Positions 28,551-38,472 are shown, counted from the stretch's first letter. The stretch: 64,000 nt of DNA from Saonia flava (GCF_011927795.1 NZ_JAATJJ010000001.1:2667062-2731061); one strand, 5' to 3'. Made by a program: numbers and translations. The notes: generated from the letters alone by a model not told the origin.

Positions 28551-29795
28551 ATGAAAAAGACATTTTTAATAGTATTGTCCTTTGTGGCACTGGGTTTTGT
28601 GTCCTGTGATAAAGAGGATAGTGAATATGCCGACTATTTGGTGGCGAGACCACTAATAATGACCAAGGCTGAATTTAGGAACAGTGTAGATATTGTATCG
28701 CCTTTGCCAATTAATGAATCTGGAAAAATCTATGCCTATAAAGATTATATTTTTGTAAATGACAAATATAAAGGGGTGCATGTTATAGATAACAGTAATC
28801 CTGTTTCTCCGCAGAAAATAGCATTTATAAAAATTGCAGGAAATGTGGATGTTTCTGTGAAAGATGATATTCTGTATGCCGATAGTCTTACAGATTTAAT
28901 TGTATTGGATATTTCCAACATGGAAAGCATAACAATTGTGAACCGAATGGAAGATGTTCTCCGCGAGAATATGGTTTGGCCTTTTGAAGCTGATTTTATT
29001 GAGTATGATGGTTTGGATTATGAAAATGAAATTGTAGTAGGGTGGGAAACAGTTACCGAAAGAAGGTTAATTGAAGAATACGAACAAAGGTTTGGCGGTC
29101 CAGATGTTTTGTTTGCAGAAGTTGCAAATGATGCAGGAGGGAATACAGGACAGGGGGGTTCATTGGCCCGTTTTAAAATTGTTAACGATTATTTGTATGC
29201 AGTGGATAGTCATTCTATTAATGTGTTCAATATTTCAGACTTGGAAAACCCTCAGGATTTGGAAGATGTATATGCTGGTTTTGATATTGAAACCATTTTT
29301 AATAGGGATGACCAGTTGTTTCTTGGTAGTATGAGGGGCATGTATATATATGATATTTCTTCGCCGGCCACCCCAACTTTTATATCGGAGTTTCAACATG
29401 GCACAGCCTGTGACCCTGTAGTGGTGGATGGGGATTATGCTTATGTAACTCTTCGTGGAGGTAATCAATGCGGCGCAACGGAGAGTGGTCTTTTTATTGT
29501 TGATATTTCCAACATATCCAATCCAGTCTTATCTGAGACCTATGCCATGGATGAACCTTATGGGTTGGGGATAAAAGATGAGAAGTTGTTTGTCTGTGAT
29601 GGTGCATCTGGTTTAAAAGTTTATGATAAGACGGATATTTCAGATTTAAAGTCTTTAAACCATTTTAAGGACATTATTACTTTTGATGTAATTCCCTTGG
29701 AAGAAAACTTGCTAATGGTTGGAGATGAAGTGCTTTATCAATACAAATATTTGGAAGATGGTTTAGAATTTATAAGTTCTCTGGAGTTAAATTAA
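28551..29795 (+). CDS. LVIVD-repeat beta-propeller lipoprotein
   Basis: 414 residues. A lipoprotein signal ends LGFVSC (Cys19). The mature protein consists of repeats of the type V-x-VIDNSNP-x-P and L-x-VLDISN, typical of the LVIVD family. These repeats form a propeller at the cell surface or periplasm: [48 protein letters not shown]. No catalytic residues are recognised, and members are usually annotated only by fold. It is a single gene with its own terminator. Confidence 0.85.
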   Translation: MKKTFLIVLSFVALGFVSCDKEDSEYADYLVARPLIMTKAEFRNSVDIVSPLPINESGKIYAYKDYIFVNDKYKGVHVIDNSNPVSPQKIAFIKIAGNVDVSVKDDILYADSLTDLIVLDISNMESITIVNRMEDVLRENMVWPFEADFIEYDGLDYENEIVVGWETVTERRLIEEYEQRFGGPDVLFAEVANDAGGNTGQGGSLARFKIVNDYLYAVDSHSINVFNISDLENPQDLEDVYAGFDIETIFNRDDQLFLGSMRGMYIYDISSPATPTFISEFQHGTACDPVVVDGDYAYVTLRGGNQCGATESGLFIVDISNISNPVLSETYAMDEPYGLGIKDEKLFVCDGASGLKVYDKTDISDLKSLNHFKDIITFDVIPLEENLLMVGDEVLYQYKYLEDGLEFISSLELN

Positions 29796-29813
29796 CCTTT
29801 TGAAAATAAAATT

Positions 29814-29842
29814 GAAACACCCTTTTTTAAGGGTGTTTTTTT
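29814..29842 (+). terminator. Rho-independent terminator after the LVIVD lipoprotein gene
   Basis: Stem ACACCC / GGGTGT, extended by A/T pairs around a TTTTTTAA loop and followed by a T run. It lies 20 bases after the stop codon. Confidence 0.85.
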
Positions 29843-29884
29843 ATGCATTCCATTAGAGTAAAGGTTAAAATCAAAAAATTGATA

Positions 29885-29892
29885 TACTTTTG
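29885..29892 (+). promoter_or_regulatory. Candidate -7 box (TACTTTTG) for topA
   Basis: Exact TAnnTTTG, 20 bases before the topA ATG and after the preceding terminator. The -33 element is not clear. Confidence 0.38.
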
Positions 29893-29911
29893 TCACTTCA
29901 AAACCCAATGA

Positions 29912-32395
29912 ATGGCAAAGAACTTAGTAATTGTAGAGTCGCCCGCAAAGGCAAAGACAATTGAGAAATTTTTAGGAAAAGATTTTAAAGTGGAATCCAG
30001 TTTTGGACACATTGCAGACCTGCCATCCAAAGAGCTGGGTGTAGATGTGGATAATGATTTTGCACCTAAATATATTGTTGATAAAGAAAAGAAGGCTCTG
30101 GTAAAAAAACTAAGGGATTTGGCAAACAAGGCAGAAACTATTTGGCTTGCGAGTGATGAGGATAGAGAAGGGGAAGCCATATCATGGCATTTGGCAGAAG
30201 AGCTAAAGTTGGATAAGGACAAAACCAAAAGAATTGTTTTTAATTCAATCACCAAAAGTGCCATCCAAAAGGCGATTGAAAATCCACGGGAGATAAACTA
30301 TAATCTTGTAAATGCACAGCAGGCAAGAAGAGTTTTGGACAGATTGGTGGGATATCAATTATCACCTGTGCTGTGGAAAAAAATTAAGCCAGGACTTTCT
30401 GCGGGTAGAGTACAGTCTGTGGCAGTACGCCTAATTGTTGAAAGAGAAAGGGACATAGAAGCCTTTGATCCGGTAGCATCATATCGGGTTGTGGCACAAT
30501 TTAAAACAAGTTCAGGTAGTGCTTTTTCCGCCAAACTGGGAAAAACTTTCACTACCAAAGAGGAAGCTGAAAAGTTTTTACAACAGAATATTGGAGCCAA
30601 TTTTTCTGTTTCTAATTTGGATAAGAAACCAGCAAAAAAATCTCCAGCGGCGCCATTTACGACATCAACCCTGCAACAAGAAGCCGCAAGAAAACTTTAT
30701 TTTTCTGTAGGCAGGACCATGCAGGTTGCCCAACGTTTGTATGAGGCCGGTCTTATTACTTATATGAGAACGGACAGTGTAAATCTTTCTGCAGAAGCCA
30801 TTAATGCGGCAAAGGACGCAATAGAGGAAAATTACGGGAAGGAATATAGCAAGGTCAGAAAGTATACTGGAAAATCCAAAGGAGCTCAAGAAGCCCATGA
30901 AGCAGTGCGTCCTACGGATATGAAAAGACAGTCGCCGTCATTGGAACGGGACCAATCCAAATTATATGAATTAATTTGGAAACGTACTTTGGCTTCCCAA
31001 ATGAGCGATGCGGAGTTGGAACGTACCAATGTAAAAATAAAGGCCAATACCCATTCAAATGAATTCAGTGCCAATGGAGAGGTAATTAAGTTTGATGGAT
31101 TCCTTAAAGTATACATGGAAGGTCAGGATGAAGAGGATTTGTCAGAAGAACAAGAGGGAATGCTGCCAGCTATGAAAGTCGGGGATGCTCTGCAGAATAA
31201 TTACATAACGGCAACAGAACGTTTTACAAGGCCGCCCTATAGATACACAGAAGCTTCTTTGGTCAAGAAATTGGAGGAACTTGGGATAGGAAGACCATCA
31301 ACCTATGCCCCTACCATTTCCACAATTCAAAATAGAGGGTATGTGGAAAAAGGAACTGTTGAAGGAACTGAAAGAAAATATTCTCAATTGGTATTGGAAG
31401 CCAATGTGGTTTCTGAAAAAGGCTTAACGGAAACTATTGGGTCCGACAAGGGGAAATTAGTGCCTACTGATATTGGTATGATTGTAAATGACTTCTTGGT
31501 GAGCAATTTTGCTACCATTCTAGATTATAATTTTACTGCTAAAGTAGAGGAGGATTTTGATGAAATTGCAGATGGGAGTGAAGATTGGCAAAAAGTAATG
31601 CGTGAGTTTTATAAGGATTTTCATCCCAATGTTTTGGATGTTGAGGAAAATGCCGAAAGAGCAAGTGGCGAGCGTGTTTTGGGAACTGATCCAAAAACAG
31701 GTAGACAGGTTGCTGTAAGATTGGGAAGGTTTGGTCCTATGGTTCAAATCGGAACTGTTGAAGAGGAAGAAAAGCCATTATTCGCCAGTTTGTTGCCAGA
31801 CCAATCGTTACAGACAATTACCTATGAAGAGGCAATGGAGCTTTTTACCCTTCCAAGAAAATTGGGAGTGTTTGAAGGAGAAGAAGTAGAGGCCAATGTA
31901 GGAAGATTTGGTCCTTATGTTAGGTTTGGAAAAAAGTTTGTCTCTTTGGAAAAAGGTGAAAGTGCTTTTGATGTGGATTTTGAAAGAGCCATTGAACTTA
32001 TAAAAGAAAAGCAAAAGGCTGATGCGCCCATAACTACATATGAGGATAAAGATGTTACAAAAGGTGTAGGTAGGTTTGGCCCTTTTATAAAGTGGGACAG
32101 CATGTTCATAAATGTGAACAAGAAGTATGATTTTGACAATCTTTCCCAAGAGGACATCGAGGAATTGATAGAGGCTAAAAAACAAAAAGAAATTGATAAA
32201 CTAGTGCAAGAATGGCCCGAAGAAAAAATACGAATAGAAAAGGCCAGATGGGGAAGGCATAACATTTTAAAGGGTAAAATAAAAGTTGAGCTATCCAAAG
32301 ATGTTGATGCTAAAAAAATCACATTGGAACAAGCAAAAGAATTAATAGAAAAGAAAACTCCAAAAAGAAAAACAAAACCAAAGGCTAAAAAATAA
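29912..32395 (+). CDS. topA: DNA topoisomerase I
   Basis: 827 residues. Type IA topoisomerase relaxing negative supercoils. The Toprim domain starts LVIVESPAKAKTI and has SDEDREGEAI (81-90). The catalytic tyrosine is Tyr284 in LITYMRTDS. The C-terminal half lacks Cys4 zinc ribbons and instead carries three to four GRFGPYV/GRFGPFI-type repeats of the Topo_C kind, followed by a Lys-rich tail. It is only two bases upstream of the ureohydrolase-fold gene, so the two are co-transcribed. Confidence 0.98.
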   Translation: MAKNLVIVESPAKAKTIEKFLGKDFKVESSFGHIADLPSKELGVDVDNDFAPKYIVDKEKKALVKKLRDLANKAETIWLASDEDREGEAISWHLAEELKLDKDKTKRIVFNSITKSAIQKAIENPREINYNLVNAQQARRVLDRLVGYQLSPVLWKKIKPGLSAGRVQSVAVRLIVERERDIEAFDPVASYRVVAQFKTSSGSAFSAKLGKTFTTKEEAEKFLQQNIGANFSVSNLDKKPAKKSPAAPFTTSTLQQEAARKLYFSVGRTMQVAQRLYEAGLITYMRTDSVNLSAEAINAAKDAIEENYGKEYSKVRKYTGKSKGAQEAHEAVRPTDMKRQSPSLERDQSKLYELIWKRTLASQMSDAELERTNVKIKANTHSNEFSANGEVIKFDGFLKVYMEGQDEEDLSEEQEGMLPAMKVGDALQNNYITATERFTRPPYRYTEASLVKKLEELGIGRPSTYAPTISTIQNRGYVEKGTVEGTERKYSQLVLEANVVSEKGLTETIGSDKGKLVPTDIGMIVNDFLVSNFATILDYNFTAKVEEDFDEIADGSEDWQKVMREFYKDFHPNVLDVEENAERASGERVLGTDPKTGRQVAVRLGRFGPMVQIGTVEEEEKPLFASLLPDQSLQTITYEEAMELFTLPRKLGVFEGEEVEANVGRFGPYVRFGKKFVSLEKGESAFDVDFERAIELIKEKQKADAPITTYEDKDVTKGVGRFGPFIKWDSMFINVNKKYDFDNLSQEDIEELIEAKKQKEIDKLVQEWPEEKIRIEKARWGRHNILKGKIKVELSKDVDAKKITLEQAKELIEKKTPKRKTKPKAKK

Positions 32396-32397
32396 AT

Positions 32398-33555
32398 ATG
32401 GCATTTGATTTTTTGATACCAGTTGCGGACAAGGTATTAGCCCATTGCGAACTTCTTCCGCCTCAGGCGCTGGGAAGCAATATCCATAAGCATACAGAGA
32501 GAAAGGGTCTTCCTGTTCTTGCCAATGCCTCCTTTGCGATAGTAGGGGTGTTAGAATCCAGAAATGCTTTTGAGAAAAAATTAGAACCCCTGAATATTTC
32601 TGAGATAAGATTGCAATTGTACAAACTAATGATGGGCAATTGGGACGCTACAATTGTAGATTTAGGTGATATAGAAGAGGGTGATAGTGTTGAGGATACC
32701 TACTTTGTGGTAAAGGAAATTGTTGCCGGTTTGTTGGAGGAAAATATAATACCTATTATTCTAGGAGCAACACAAGATATTACATATCCGGCATACAGGG
32801 CTTTTGATGGTATCAAGGACATGATAAATTTAGTGGCTGTTGACAGTAGGTTCGATTTTGGACAGGATGAAGAACTTATTTCTTCTAATTCCTATATGAG
32901 CAAAATAATTACAGATGCTCCCAACAATCTTTTTAATTTTTCCAATATTGGATATCAAAGTTATTTTAATGCCCAGGAAGAAGTGGATCTTATGGAGCGC
33001 CTGTTTTTTGATGCGTATAGGTTAGGGGATGTTTCAGCGAACATATCTTTGGCGGAACCTGTACTAAGGAATGCCCATATGGTAAGTATGGATTTAAGGG
33101 CCGTTAGGGCGAGCGATATATGTATGTCCAGTAATTTTTCCCCAAATGGTTTTAACGGAAGGGAAATATGTGCAATCGCTAGATATGCCGGAATTAGTGA
33201 TAAAGTATCTGTCTTCGGAATTTACGAAGCTGAGAATACCTCACAGACATACCAATTGATAGCTCAAATTGTTTGGTATTTTTTGGAGGGTCATAACTAT
33301 AGGGTGGAGGAGTCGCCCAATTCTAAAAATGAAGATTTCACAAAGTTCATTGTTCCCACTGATACAGAGGAATTGGTGTACTACAAAAGCCATTTAACAG
33401 AAAGATGGTGGGTAGAAGTGCCATCTATTTTAACTTCACATACTAAAACAAAATCACCTGCGTTATTACCATGCACCGAACAGGACTATCTGGATGCATG
33501 TAACCAAAATATTCCTGAAAGGTGGTTCAAAGCTTATAAGAAAGGCTTTAATTGA
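32398..33555 (+). CDS. Arginase/formiminoglutamase-fold protein with degraded metal site
   Basis: 385 residues with ureohydrolase-like architecture, including the expected three loop motifs. However, the motifs are altered. GGxH-D reads GATQD (Gln126 instead of His). DAHxD reads DSRFD (Asp149, Arg151, Asp153). SxDxDxxDP reads SMDLRAVRA (Asp232 kept, Arg234 instead of Asp, final Asp-Pro lost). At least three of the six metal ligands are therefore replaced, and normal Mn-dependent hydrolysis is unlikely. It lies two bases after topA and 119 bases before gldK. In flavobacteria a gene annotated as formimidoylglutamase is often found here (recollection). A binding, regulatory or structural role linked to gliding/secretion is possible but unproven. 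Confidence 0.8.
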   Translation: MAFDFLIPVADKVLAHCELLPPQALGSNIHKHTERKGLPVLANASFAIVGVLESRNAFEKKLEPLNISEIRLQLYKLMMGNWDATIVDLGDIEEGDSVEDTYFVVKEIVAGLLEENIIPIILGATQDITYPAYRAFDGIKDMINLVAVDSRFDFGQDEELISSNSYMSKIITDAPNNLFNFSNIGYQSYFNAQEEVDLMERLFFDAYRLGDVSANISLAEPVLRNAHMVSMDLRAVRASDICMSSNFSPNGFNGREICAIARYAGISDKVSVFGIYEAENTSQTYQLIAQIVWYFLEGHNYRVEESPNSKNEDFTKFIVPTDTEELVYYKSHLTERWWVEVPSILTSHTKTKSPALLPCTEQDYLDACNQNIPERWFKAYKKGFN

Positions 33556-33674
33556 TCAAAATATTTTTTAAGGATATATCTTTCTTACACAATATTTTAA
33601 TCAAAAATTAGTTTTAGAGAATAATAATTGTATAACAATTTTTTTGAAGTCTTAATCCAAATTTAACCTAAAGT

Positions 33675-35036
33675 ATGAAGAAGCTATTGTTACTATCTAT
33701 AGCATTTGGTTTTTTACTCACCAGTTGTGGGTCTAAAACACAGGGGGAACTCGTAGGAGCCAAAGGAAAGAAGTGGTATCCTGAAAAACCCTATGGAATG
33801 GAACTTATTCCTCAGGGTGCATTCATTATGGGTAAGTCTGAAGAGGATATGGCAAAAGTCATGAGCGCACCAACAAAAACAGTAACTGTAAGATCGTTCT
33901 ATATGGATGATACAGAAATAACTAATAGCGAATATCGTCAGTTTGTGGAATGGGTTAAAGACTCCATTACTAGAACCAAATTGGCCATCTTGGCGGATGA
34001 GTTAGGATTAGGTCCAGAAGATGGAGGTATTGGTGATTATGCATTTAAAGATGCAGATACAACCAAGATGTCTGTTTATGACAAATACATGATGGACAAT
34101 TATTCTGGAATGGGGGAAACAGGTTATGAAGGTAGAGCTTTGAACATGGATGAAAATCTTGTTTGGGATACTTCTGATTATCCAGATGAGTATTATGCCG
34201 AAATTATGGACTCAATATATATTCCAGAAGAAGAGTCATATAATGGTCAAAGAACTGTAGATGTAACTATATTAAAATATAAATACAGTTGGATGGATAT
34301 TGAAGCCGCTGCTCGTTCTAGATCAGGTAGTAGAAAGGATTTTATAAGACAGGAGGAATTGGAAATCTATCCAGATACAACTGTTTGGATCAGGGATTTC
34401 TCATACTCTTATAATGAGCCCATGCACAACGATTATTTTTGGCACGATGCCTATAGTGATTATCCTGTTGTGGGAGTTTCATGGGCACAGGCGAAAGCAT
34501 TCTGTAACTGGAGAACCAAGTTCAAGAATGATGATCAAAAAGATAAAGGCAAACAGTTTGTAAATCAGTTTAGATTGCCAACGGAAGCTGAGTGGGAATA
34601 TGCGGCAAGAGGAGGTATAGAAAGTGGAACGTACCCTTGGGGTGGTCCTTATGTAATTAGTGATACAGGTTGCTTTATGGCAAACTTTAAACCCCAGCGT
34701 GGAGATTATGCGGCAGATACGGCACTGTATACTGTAGAAGCCAAATCTTTTGAGCCAAACGATTATAACTTGTTCAATATGGCAGGAAATGTATCAGAGT
34801 GGACCAACTCTAGTTACGATCCAAACTCATATGAATATGTTTCAACGATGAATCCAAATGCCATATCTGGCGATAACGAAAGAAAAGTTATTAGAGGTGG
34901 TTCTTGGAAGGATGTTGCATATTTTTTACAAGTTAGTACAAGAGATTATGAATACCAAGATTCTGCTAGAAGTTACATAGGATTCCGTACAGTACAGGAT
35001 TTTATGGGCGAAGAGGACCCTAAAGGAATCAGATAA
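33675..35036 (+). CDS. gldK: Gliding motility/type IX secretion lipoprotein GldK
   Basis: 453-residue lipoprotein (signal ending LLTSC, Cys18) with a formylglycine-generating-enzyme-like (SUMF1) fold: GMELIPQGAFIMG at the start, WAQAKAFCNWR and LPTEAEWEYAARGG in the middle, MAGNVSEWT and RGGSWKD then GFRTV at the end. GldK and GldN build the outer-membrane-associated ring of the type IX secretion and gliding apparatus. First gene of gldKLMN. The upstream 119 bases contain a palindrome (AATTG-TATAA-CAATT, 33626-33640). Confidence 0.97.
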   Translation: MKKLLLLSIAFGFLLTSCGSKTQGELVGAKGKKWYPEKPYGMELIPQGAFIMGKSEEDMAKVMSAPTKTVTVRSFYMDDTEITNSEYRQFVEWVKDSITRTKLAILADELGLGPEDGGIGDYAFKDADTTKMSVYDKYMMDNYSGMGETGYEGRALNMDENLVWDTSDYPDEYYAEIMDSIYIPEEESYNGQRTVDVTILKYKYSWMDIEAAARSRSGSRKDFIRQEELEIYPDTTVWIRDFSYSYNEPMHNDYFWHDAYSDYPVVGVSWAQAKAFCNWRTKFKNDDQKDKGKQFVNQFRLPTEAEWEYAARGGIESGTYPWGGPYVISDTGCFMANFKPQRGDYAADTALYTVEAKSFEPNDYNLFNMAGNVSEWTNSSYDPNSYEYVSTMNPNAISGDNERKVIRGGSWKDVAYFLQVSTRDYEYQDSARSYIGFRTVQDFMGEEDPKGIR

Positions 35037-35113
35037 AATTAATATTAACCTTATCTTAAATTTAACCAAATACTTATTATTTTTAACATTAAACTTAAAT
35101 TAAATCTTAAATT

Positions 35114-35767
35114 ATGGCACAGTCGAAATCAACAAAAAAATTATTTGCAATGGCCTATGGCCTTGGAGCTTCAGTCGTTATTATTGGAGCGTTATTTAAA
35201 ATCCTTCACTGGGAGTTTGGACCTTTAACTGGGGGACTTCTTTTAGCTGTAGGTCTTATAACAGAGGCTCTTATTTTTGCAATTAGTGCATTTGAACCAA
35301 TAGAAGAAGACGTGGATTGGTCTTTGGTATACCCAGAATTAGCGGGTGGACAAGCTAGTGGTAAGAAAAAGAGCGAAGCTCAGGAAGCTCAAGAAGCAGA
35401 AGGATTATTATCTAAAAAATTAGATAGTTTGTTAAAAGAAGCCGGTGTAGATGCCGAGTTAATGACAAGCTTAGGTTCTAGCATTAAGAACTTTGAAGGT
35501 GCTGCTAAGGGAATTGCTCCTACAGTTGACGCTATGGAATCTACTAAAAAGTATTCTGATGAAATGTCTCAAGCGGCAGCTCAAATGGAGTCTTTGAACA
35601 GTTTGTATAAAGTACAATTGGAAAGTGCTAGTAGACAAGCTTCTATCAATGAAGAAGTTGTTGAGAAATCTGGAGCACTTAAAGATCAAATGGAATCTTT
35701 GGCAACTAACCTTTCTTCTTTAAATGGAGTTTACGGTGGTATGCTATCAGCTATGAGTAAAAACTAA
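35114..35767 (+). CDS. gldL: Gliding motility/type IX secretion motor protein GldL
   Basis: 217 residues. Two N-terminal membrane helices (about 12-32 and 37-59) with the FKILHW loop between them. Glu51 in the second helix matches the conserved glutamate thought to carry protons in GldL of F. johnsoniae. The remainder is a cytoplasmic, largely helical domain rich in Ala/Ser/Glu. With GldM it forms the proton-driven rotary motor powering secretion and gliding. It lies 77 bases after gldK. Confidence 0.97.
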   Translation: MAQSKSTKKLFAMAYGLGASVVIIGALFKILHWEFGPLTGGLLLAVGLITEALIFAISAFEPIEEDVDWSLVYPELAGGQASGKKKSEAQEAQEAEGLLSKKLDSLLKEAGVDAELMTSLGSSIKNFEGAAKGIAPTVDAMESTKKYSDEMSQAAAQMESLNSLYKVQLESASRQASINEEVVEKSGALKDQMESLATNLSSLNGVYGGMLSAMSKN

Positions 35768-35826
35768 TTAGTGTTAGTAAATAACAAATCCAAATCAAAT
35801 TATTAATTAAACCTAATTAGAAAAAC

Positions 35827-37395
35827 ATGGCATCAGGAAAACAAGGGCCACGGCAGAAGATGATCAACTTAATGTATTTGGTCTTCATATGTATGCTGGC
35901 ATTAAATATGAGTAAAGAAGTTCTTGCAGCTTTCGGCCTTATGAACGAAAAGATGGAGACTTCAAACAAAAAAACCGGAGAGAGCAATCTTGCCTTCTTG
36001 ACAGGTTTGGAGACTAAAGCGACTGAAAACGAGGAAAAGTTTGGTCCTCTATACAAAAAGGCGCAAGAAATTAAGAGCTTGTCCCAAGAGTATTATGATT
36101 ATTTAGAAGGCTTAAAAAAGGATATTACCAAAGATGTGGAAGATCCTAAAGATTATGCCGTAATGGATAAGTCGGATCACTTGGATGAAAAATTCTTTCA
36201 AGGTGATAACTTGGGTAAAGAAGGTAAAGAGTTCGTGAAGAGGATTACAGATTACCGTACTAAGGTTTCGGCTATTTTACCAGCAGAAATGAAAGAAGTA
36301 AAGACAGCAGTTTTAACTCGATTTGAAACTGGTGATGCTAATGGTAAAGTTGAGAAAAGAGACGGTACAAAGCAAGATTGGATCAATTATCATTATGAAG
36401 GTTTTCCTTTGATTGCTTCTTTGACCAAATTAACTGCCTTGCAGGCTGATATTAAAGCAACTGAAGAAGACGCTTTAAAATCTATGTTGGAAGGTCAGTT
36501 GACCAGTGAAATCTCTATGACCAACTATACAACTTTATTGGAACAAGAAAAGTCAGCTTACTATGCTGGTGAGAAGTTCACAGGAAGTATAGTGTTGGGA
36601 CGTAAAGATGCTTCTACTAGACCAAATGAGGTAAACATTACTTTGGATGGTAGAAAGTTGACTGAAGGTAAAGATTTTGCTATCGAAGATGGTAAAGTAA
36701 AATTATTGGTAAGTGCAGGCGGCCCTGGAGATCATGAATTAAAAGGAAACTTGGTATTCTTGCAGGATGGTGAGAGAACAGAAGTGCCTGTGTCTCAAAA
36801 ATTCGCGACAATTACCAAGCCAAATGCTGCTTTAATTGCTGCTGATAAAATGAATGTTGTATATCGTGGTGTTGCTAACCCAATGTCTATTTCCATTCCT
36901 GGAATTCCTGACAATAAAGTTTCAGCATCTGCTCCTGGTCTTACCAAGAGAAGTGGTAGTAAATATGTAATGAATCCTGGTAAAGGTAGAACAGTAAAGA
37001 TTATCGCATCTGGTGTATTGCCTGATGGTCAACGTATCTCTACTCCTGCCGAGTTTAGAATTAAAGATATTCCAAGACCATCTGGTTCTATTAGAGGAGA
37101 ATCTGGTAGTGCAAAAATGCCAAGAACAAACTTGGAGATTGCAACTGTTGGGGCCTTATTGGAAGATTTTGATTTTGACCTTAATCTTGCCGTAAGTGGA
37201 TTTAAGTTTAAAGTGCCTGGACAACCAACTATCAATGTAAGAGGTAATAAGTTGGACGGTAGAGCTAAGTCAGCTCTTAGAAGGGCAAAAAGAGGTGATG
37301 CTGTTCAGATTTTTGACGTAGAAGCATACATTACCAATAACAGAGGCTACAAGTTGAAAAAAGTATCTCCTGTTGTTGTTGAAATTACAAACTAG
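35827..37395 (+). CDS. gldM: Gliding motility/type IX secretion motor protein GldM
   Basis: 522 residues: short cytoplasmic start with Arg9, one membrane helix (about 12-34), then a long periplasmic region of four beta/helical domains that spans to the GldKN ring. The opening GKQGPRQKMINLMYLVF is diagnostic. It couples proton flow through GldL to torque on the outer-membrane ring. It lies 59 bases after gldL, and a long hairpin follows it before gldN. Confidence 0.97.
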   Translation: MASGKQGPRQKMINLMYLVFICMLALNMSKEVLAAFGLMNEKMETSNKKTGESNLAFLTGLETKATENEEKFGPLYKKAQEIKSLSQEYYDYLEGLKKDITKDVEDPKDYAVMDKSDHLDEKFFQGDNLGKEGKEFVKRITDYRTKVSAILPAEMKEVKTAVLTRFETGDANGKVEKRDGTKQDWINYHYEGFPLIASLTKLTALQADIKATEEDALKSMLEGQLTSEISMTNYTTLLEQEKSAYYAGEKFTGSIVLGRKDASTRPNEVNITLDGRKLTEGKDFAIEDGKVKLLVSAGGPGDHELKGNLVFLQDGERTEVPVSQKFATITKPNAALIAADKMNVVYRGVANPMSISIPGIPDNKVSASAPGLTKRSGSKYVMNPGKGRTVKIIASGVLPDGQRISTPAEFRIKDIPRPSGSIRGESGSAKMPRTNLEIATVGALLEDFDFDLNLAVSGFKFKVPGQPTINVRGNKLDGRAKSALRRAKRGDAVQIFDVEAYITNNRGYKLKKVSPVVVEITN

Positions 37396-37417
37396 TACGT
37401 AGTACGTTTAATATAAA

Positions 37418-37462
37418 ACTTTTTAGTAGGTATTGTGCATAAGCGCAATACCTCTAAAAAGT
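37418..37462 (+). repeat. Long intercistronic hairpin between gldM and gldN
   Basis: A 45-nt inverted repeat: outer arms ACTTTTTAG / CTAAAAAGT and inner arms AGGTATTG / CAATACCT, closed by GC pairs around a small ATAA loop. There is one mismatch between the two arm blocks and one near the tip. It has no T run after it, so it is not a simple terminator. It could act as an RNA stability or attenuation element setting gldN level relative to gldM. A TAGTACG direct duplication lies just before it (37394-37407). Confidence 0.75.
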
Positions 37463-37482
37463 AAATAATTAAAAAGTTAGAA

Positions 37483-38385
37483 ATGAATTGGAAGAATGTT
37501 TTATTTATTGGAGCTGTAGCTCTGTTACCAATGTCCATGATGGCACAGGCAAATATTTTAAATGCCAAAAAGCCAACTGAGATTGGAGTAAAAACAGAAG
37601 CACAAATTGCTCAAGATAATGATGCTCCTCTAGAATATGCCTATGTGGATGAAAGGGATATTCTTTGGTCCAAGACTTTATGGGAAACTATTGATTTGGA
37701 CGAGCGTGTTAATTTTCCTTTGTACTATCCTACGGATACTATTGATATAGGATCGGATAGAAGGTCGTTATATGATGTTTTTATGAAAAACATTAGAAAC
37801 GGTAAGCTAACTGATATCTATGCAGATTCTTATTTTACAGAAAAGCGTACTCTTGATGATATTAGAGGTGCTTTGCAAAAAGTGGATACCACGGATTATG
37901 GATACGAACAGTATAATGCAGGTGAGCAAATTTCTCCCGAATATATTAACAAAAGAGACCTAACTGCCGCTGATATTGAAGAATATCATATAAAAGGTAT
38001 TTGGTATTTTGACAAACGTTTAGGGGAATTAAAGTATAGATTGTTGGGTATTGCACCTGTGGCACCGGATGTTAATTTTATAGATGACGAGTCTATGGAT
38101 TTAGAAGATGCCAAGGTAGAATTGTTCTGGGTTTGGTATCCAAGCGCAAGAGAGATTTTACATGAGGCCAAGGTATTTAACCAAAGAAATTCTGCACAAC
38201 CCATATCCTATGATATGTTGTTGAACGCAAGAAGGTTCAATGCAATTATCTATAGAGAGGATAACGTTCATGGAGACCGTAAGGTGAATGACTATGTTAC
38301 AGATAATGCTCTATTCCAGTTGTTGGAGGCCAAACGTATTAAGGAAACTATCAGAGATAGAGAACAAGATATGTGGGCTTATTAG
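37483..38385 (+). CDS. gldN: Gliding motility/type IX secretion protein GldN
   Basis: 300 residues with a signal peptide (MNWKNVLFIGAVALLPMSMMAQA). Conserved parts include DERDILWSKTLWETIDLDERVNFPLYYP near the start and the VELFWVWYPSAREILHEAKVFN segment. It forms the periplasmic ring with GldK under the outer membrane. Last gene of gldKLMN, followed by a strong terminator. (Key residues given by short segments; the family match spans the full length.). Confidence 0.96.
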   Translation: MNWKNVLFIGAVALLPMSMMAQANILNAKKPTEIGVKTEAQIAQDNDAPLEYAYVDERDILWSKTLWETIDLDERVNFPLYYPTDTIDIGSDRRSLYDVFMKNIRNGKLTDIYADSYFTEKRTLDDIRGALQKVDTTDYGYEQYNAGEQISPEYINKRDLTAADIEEYHIKGIWYFDKRLGELKYRLLGIAPVAPDVNFIDDESMDLEDAKVELFWVWYPSAREILHEAKVFNQRNSAQPISYDMLLNARRFNAIIYREDNVHGDRKVNDYVTDNALFQLLEAKRIKETIRDREQDMWAY

Positions 38386-38427
38386 TGAAAATAAATGAAA
38401 TTATATTGATTCCAATTCAATTATAAA

Positions 38428-38466
38428 ATAAAAACGCCGCACTTTAAGTGCGGCGTTTTTTATTTT
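38428..38466 (+). terminator. Rho-independent terminator after gldN
   Basis: Stem AAAACGCCGCAC / GTGCGGCGTTTT with a TTTAA loop and a following T run. Its T run merges with the TATTTTTG box of the next gene. Confidence 0.92.
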
Positions 38467-38468
38467 TG
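38461..38468 (+). promoter_or_regulatory. Candidate -7 box (TATTTTTG) embedded in the gldN terminator tail
   Basis: Exact TAnnTTTG only four bases before the ATG at 38473. If it works at the usual distance, transcription would begin at or near the start codon, giving a leaderless or nearly leaderless mRNA. Confidence 0.35.
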
Positions 38469-38472
38469 TCCC

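Noticed and set aside
28409-28552. 48-residue N-terminal extension of MiaB
   Set aside because: Not part of the family, and it would use the promoter region shared with the divergent lipoprotein gene.
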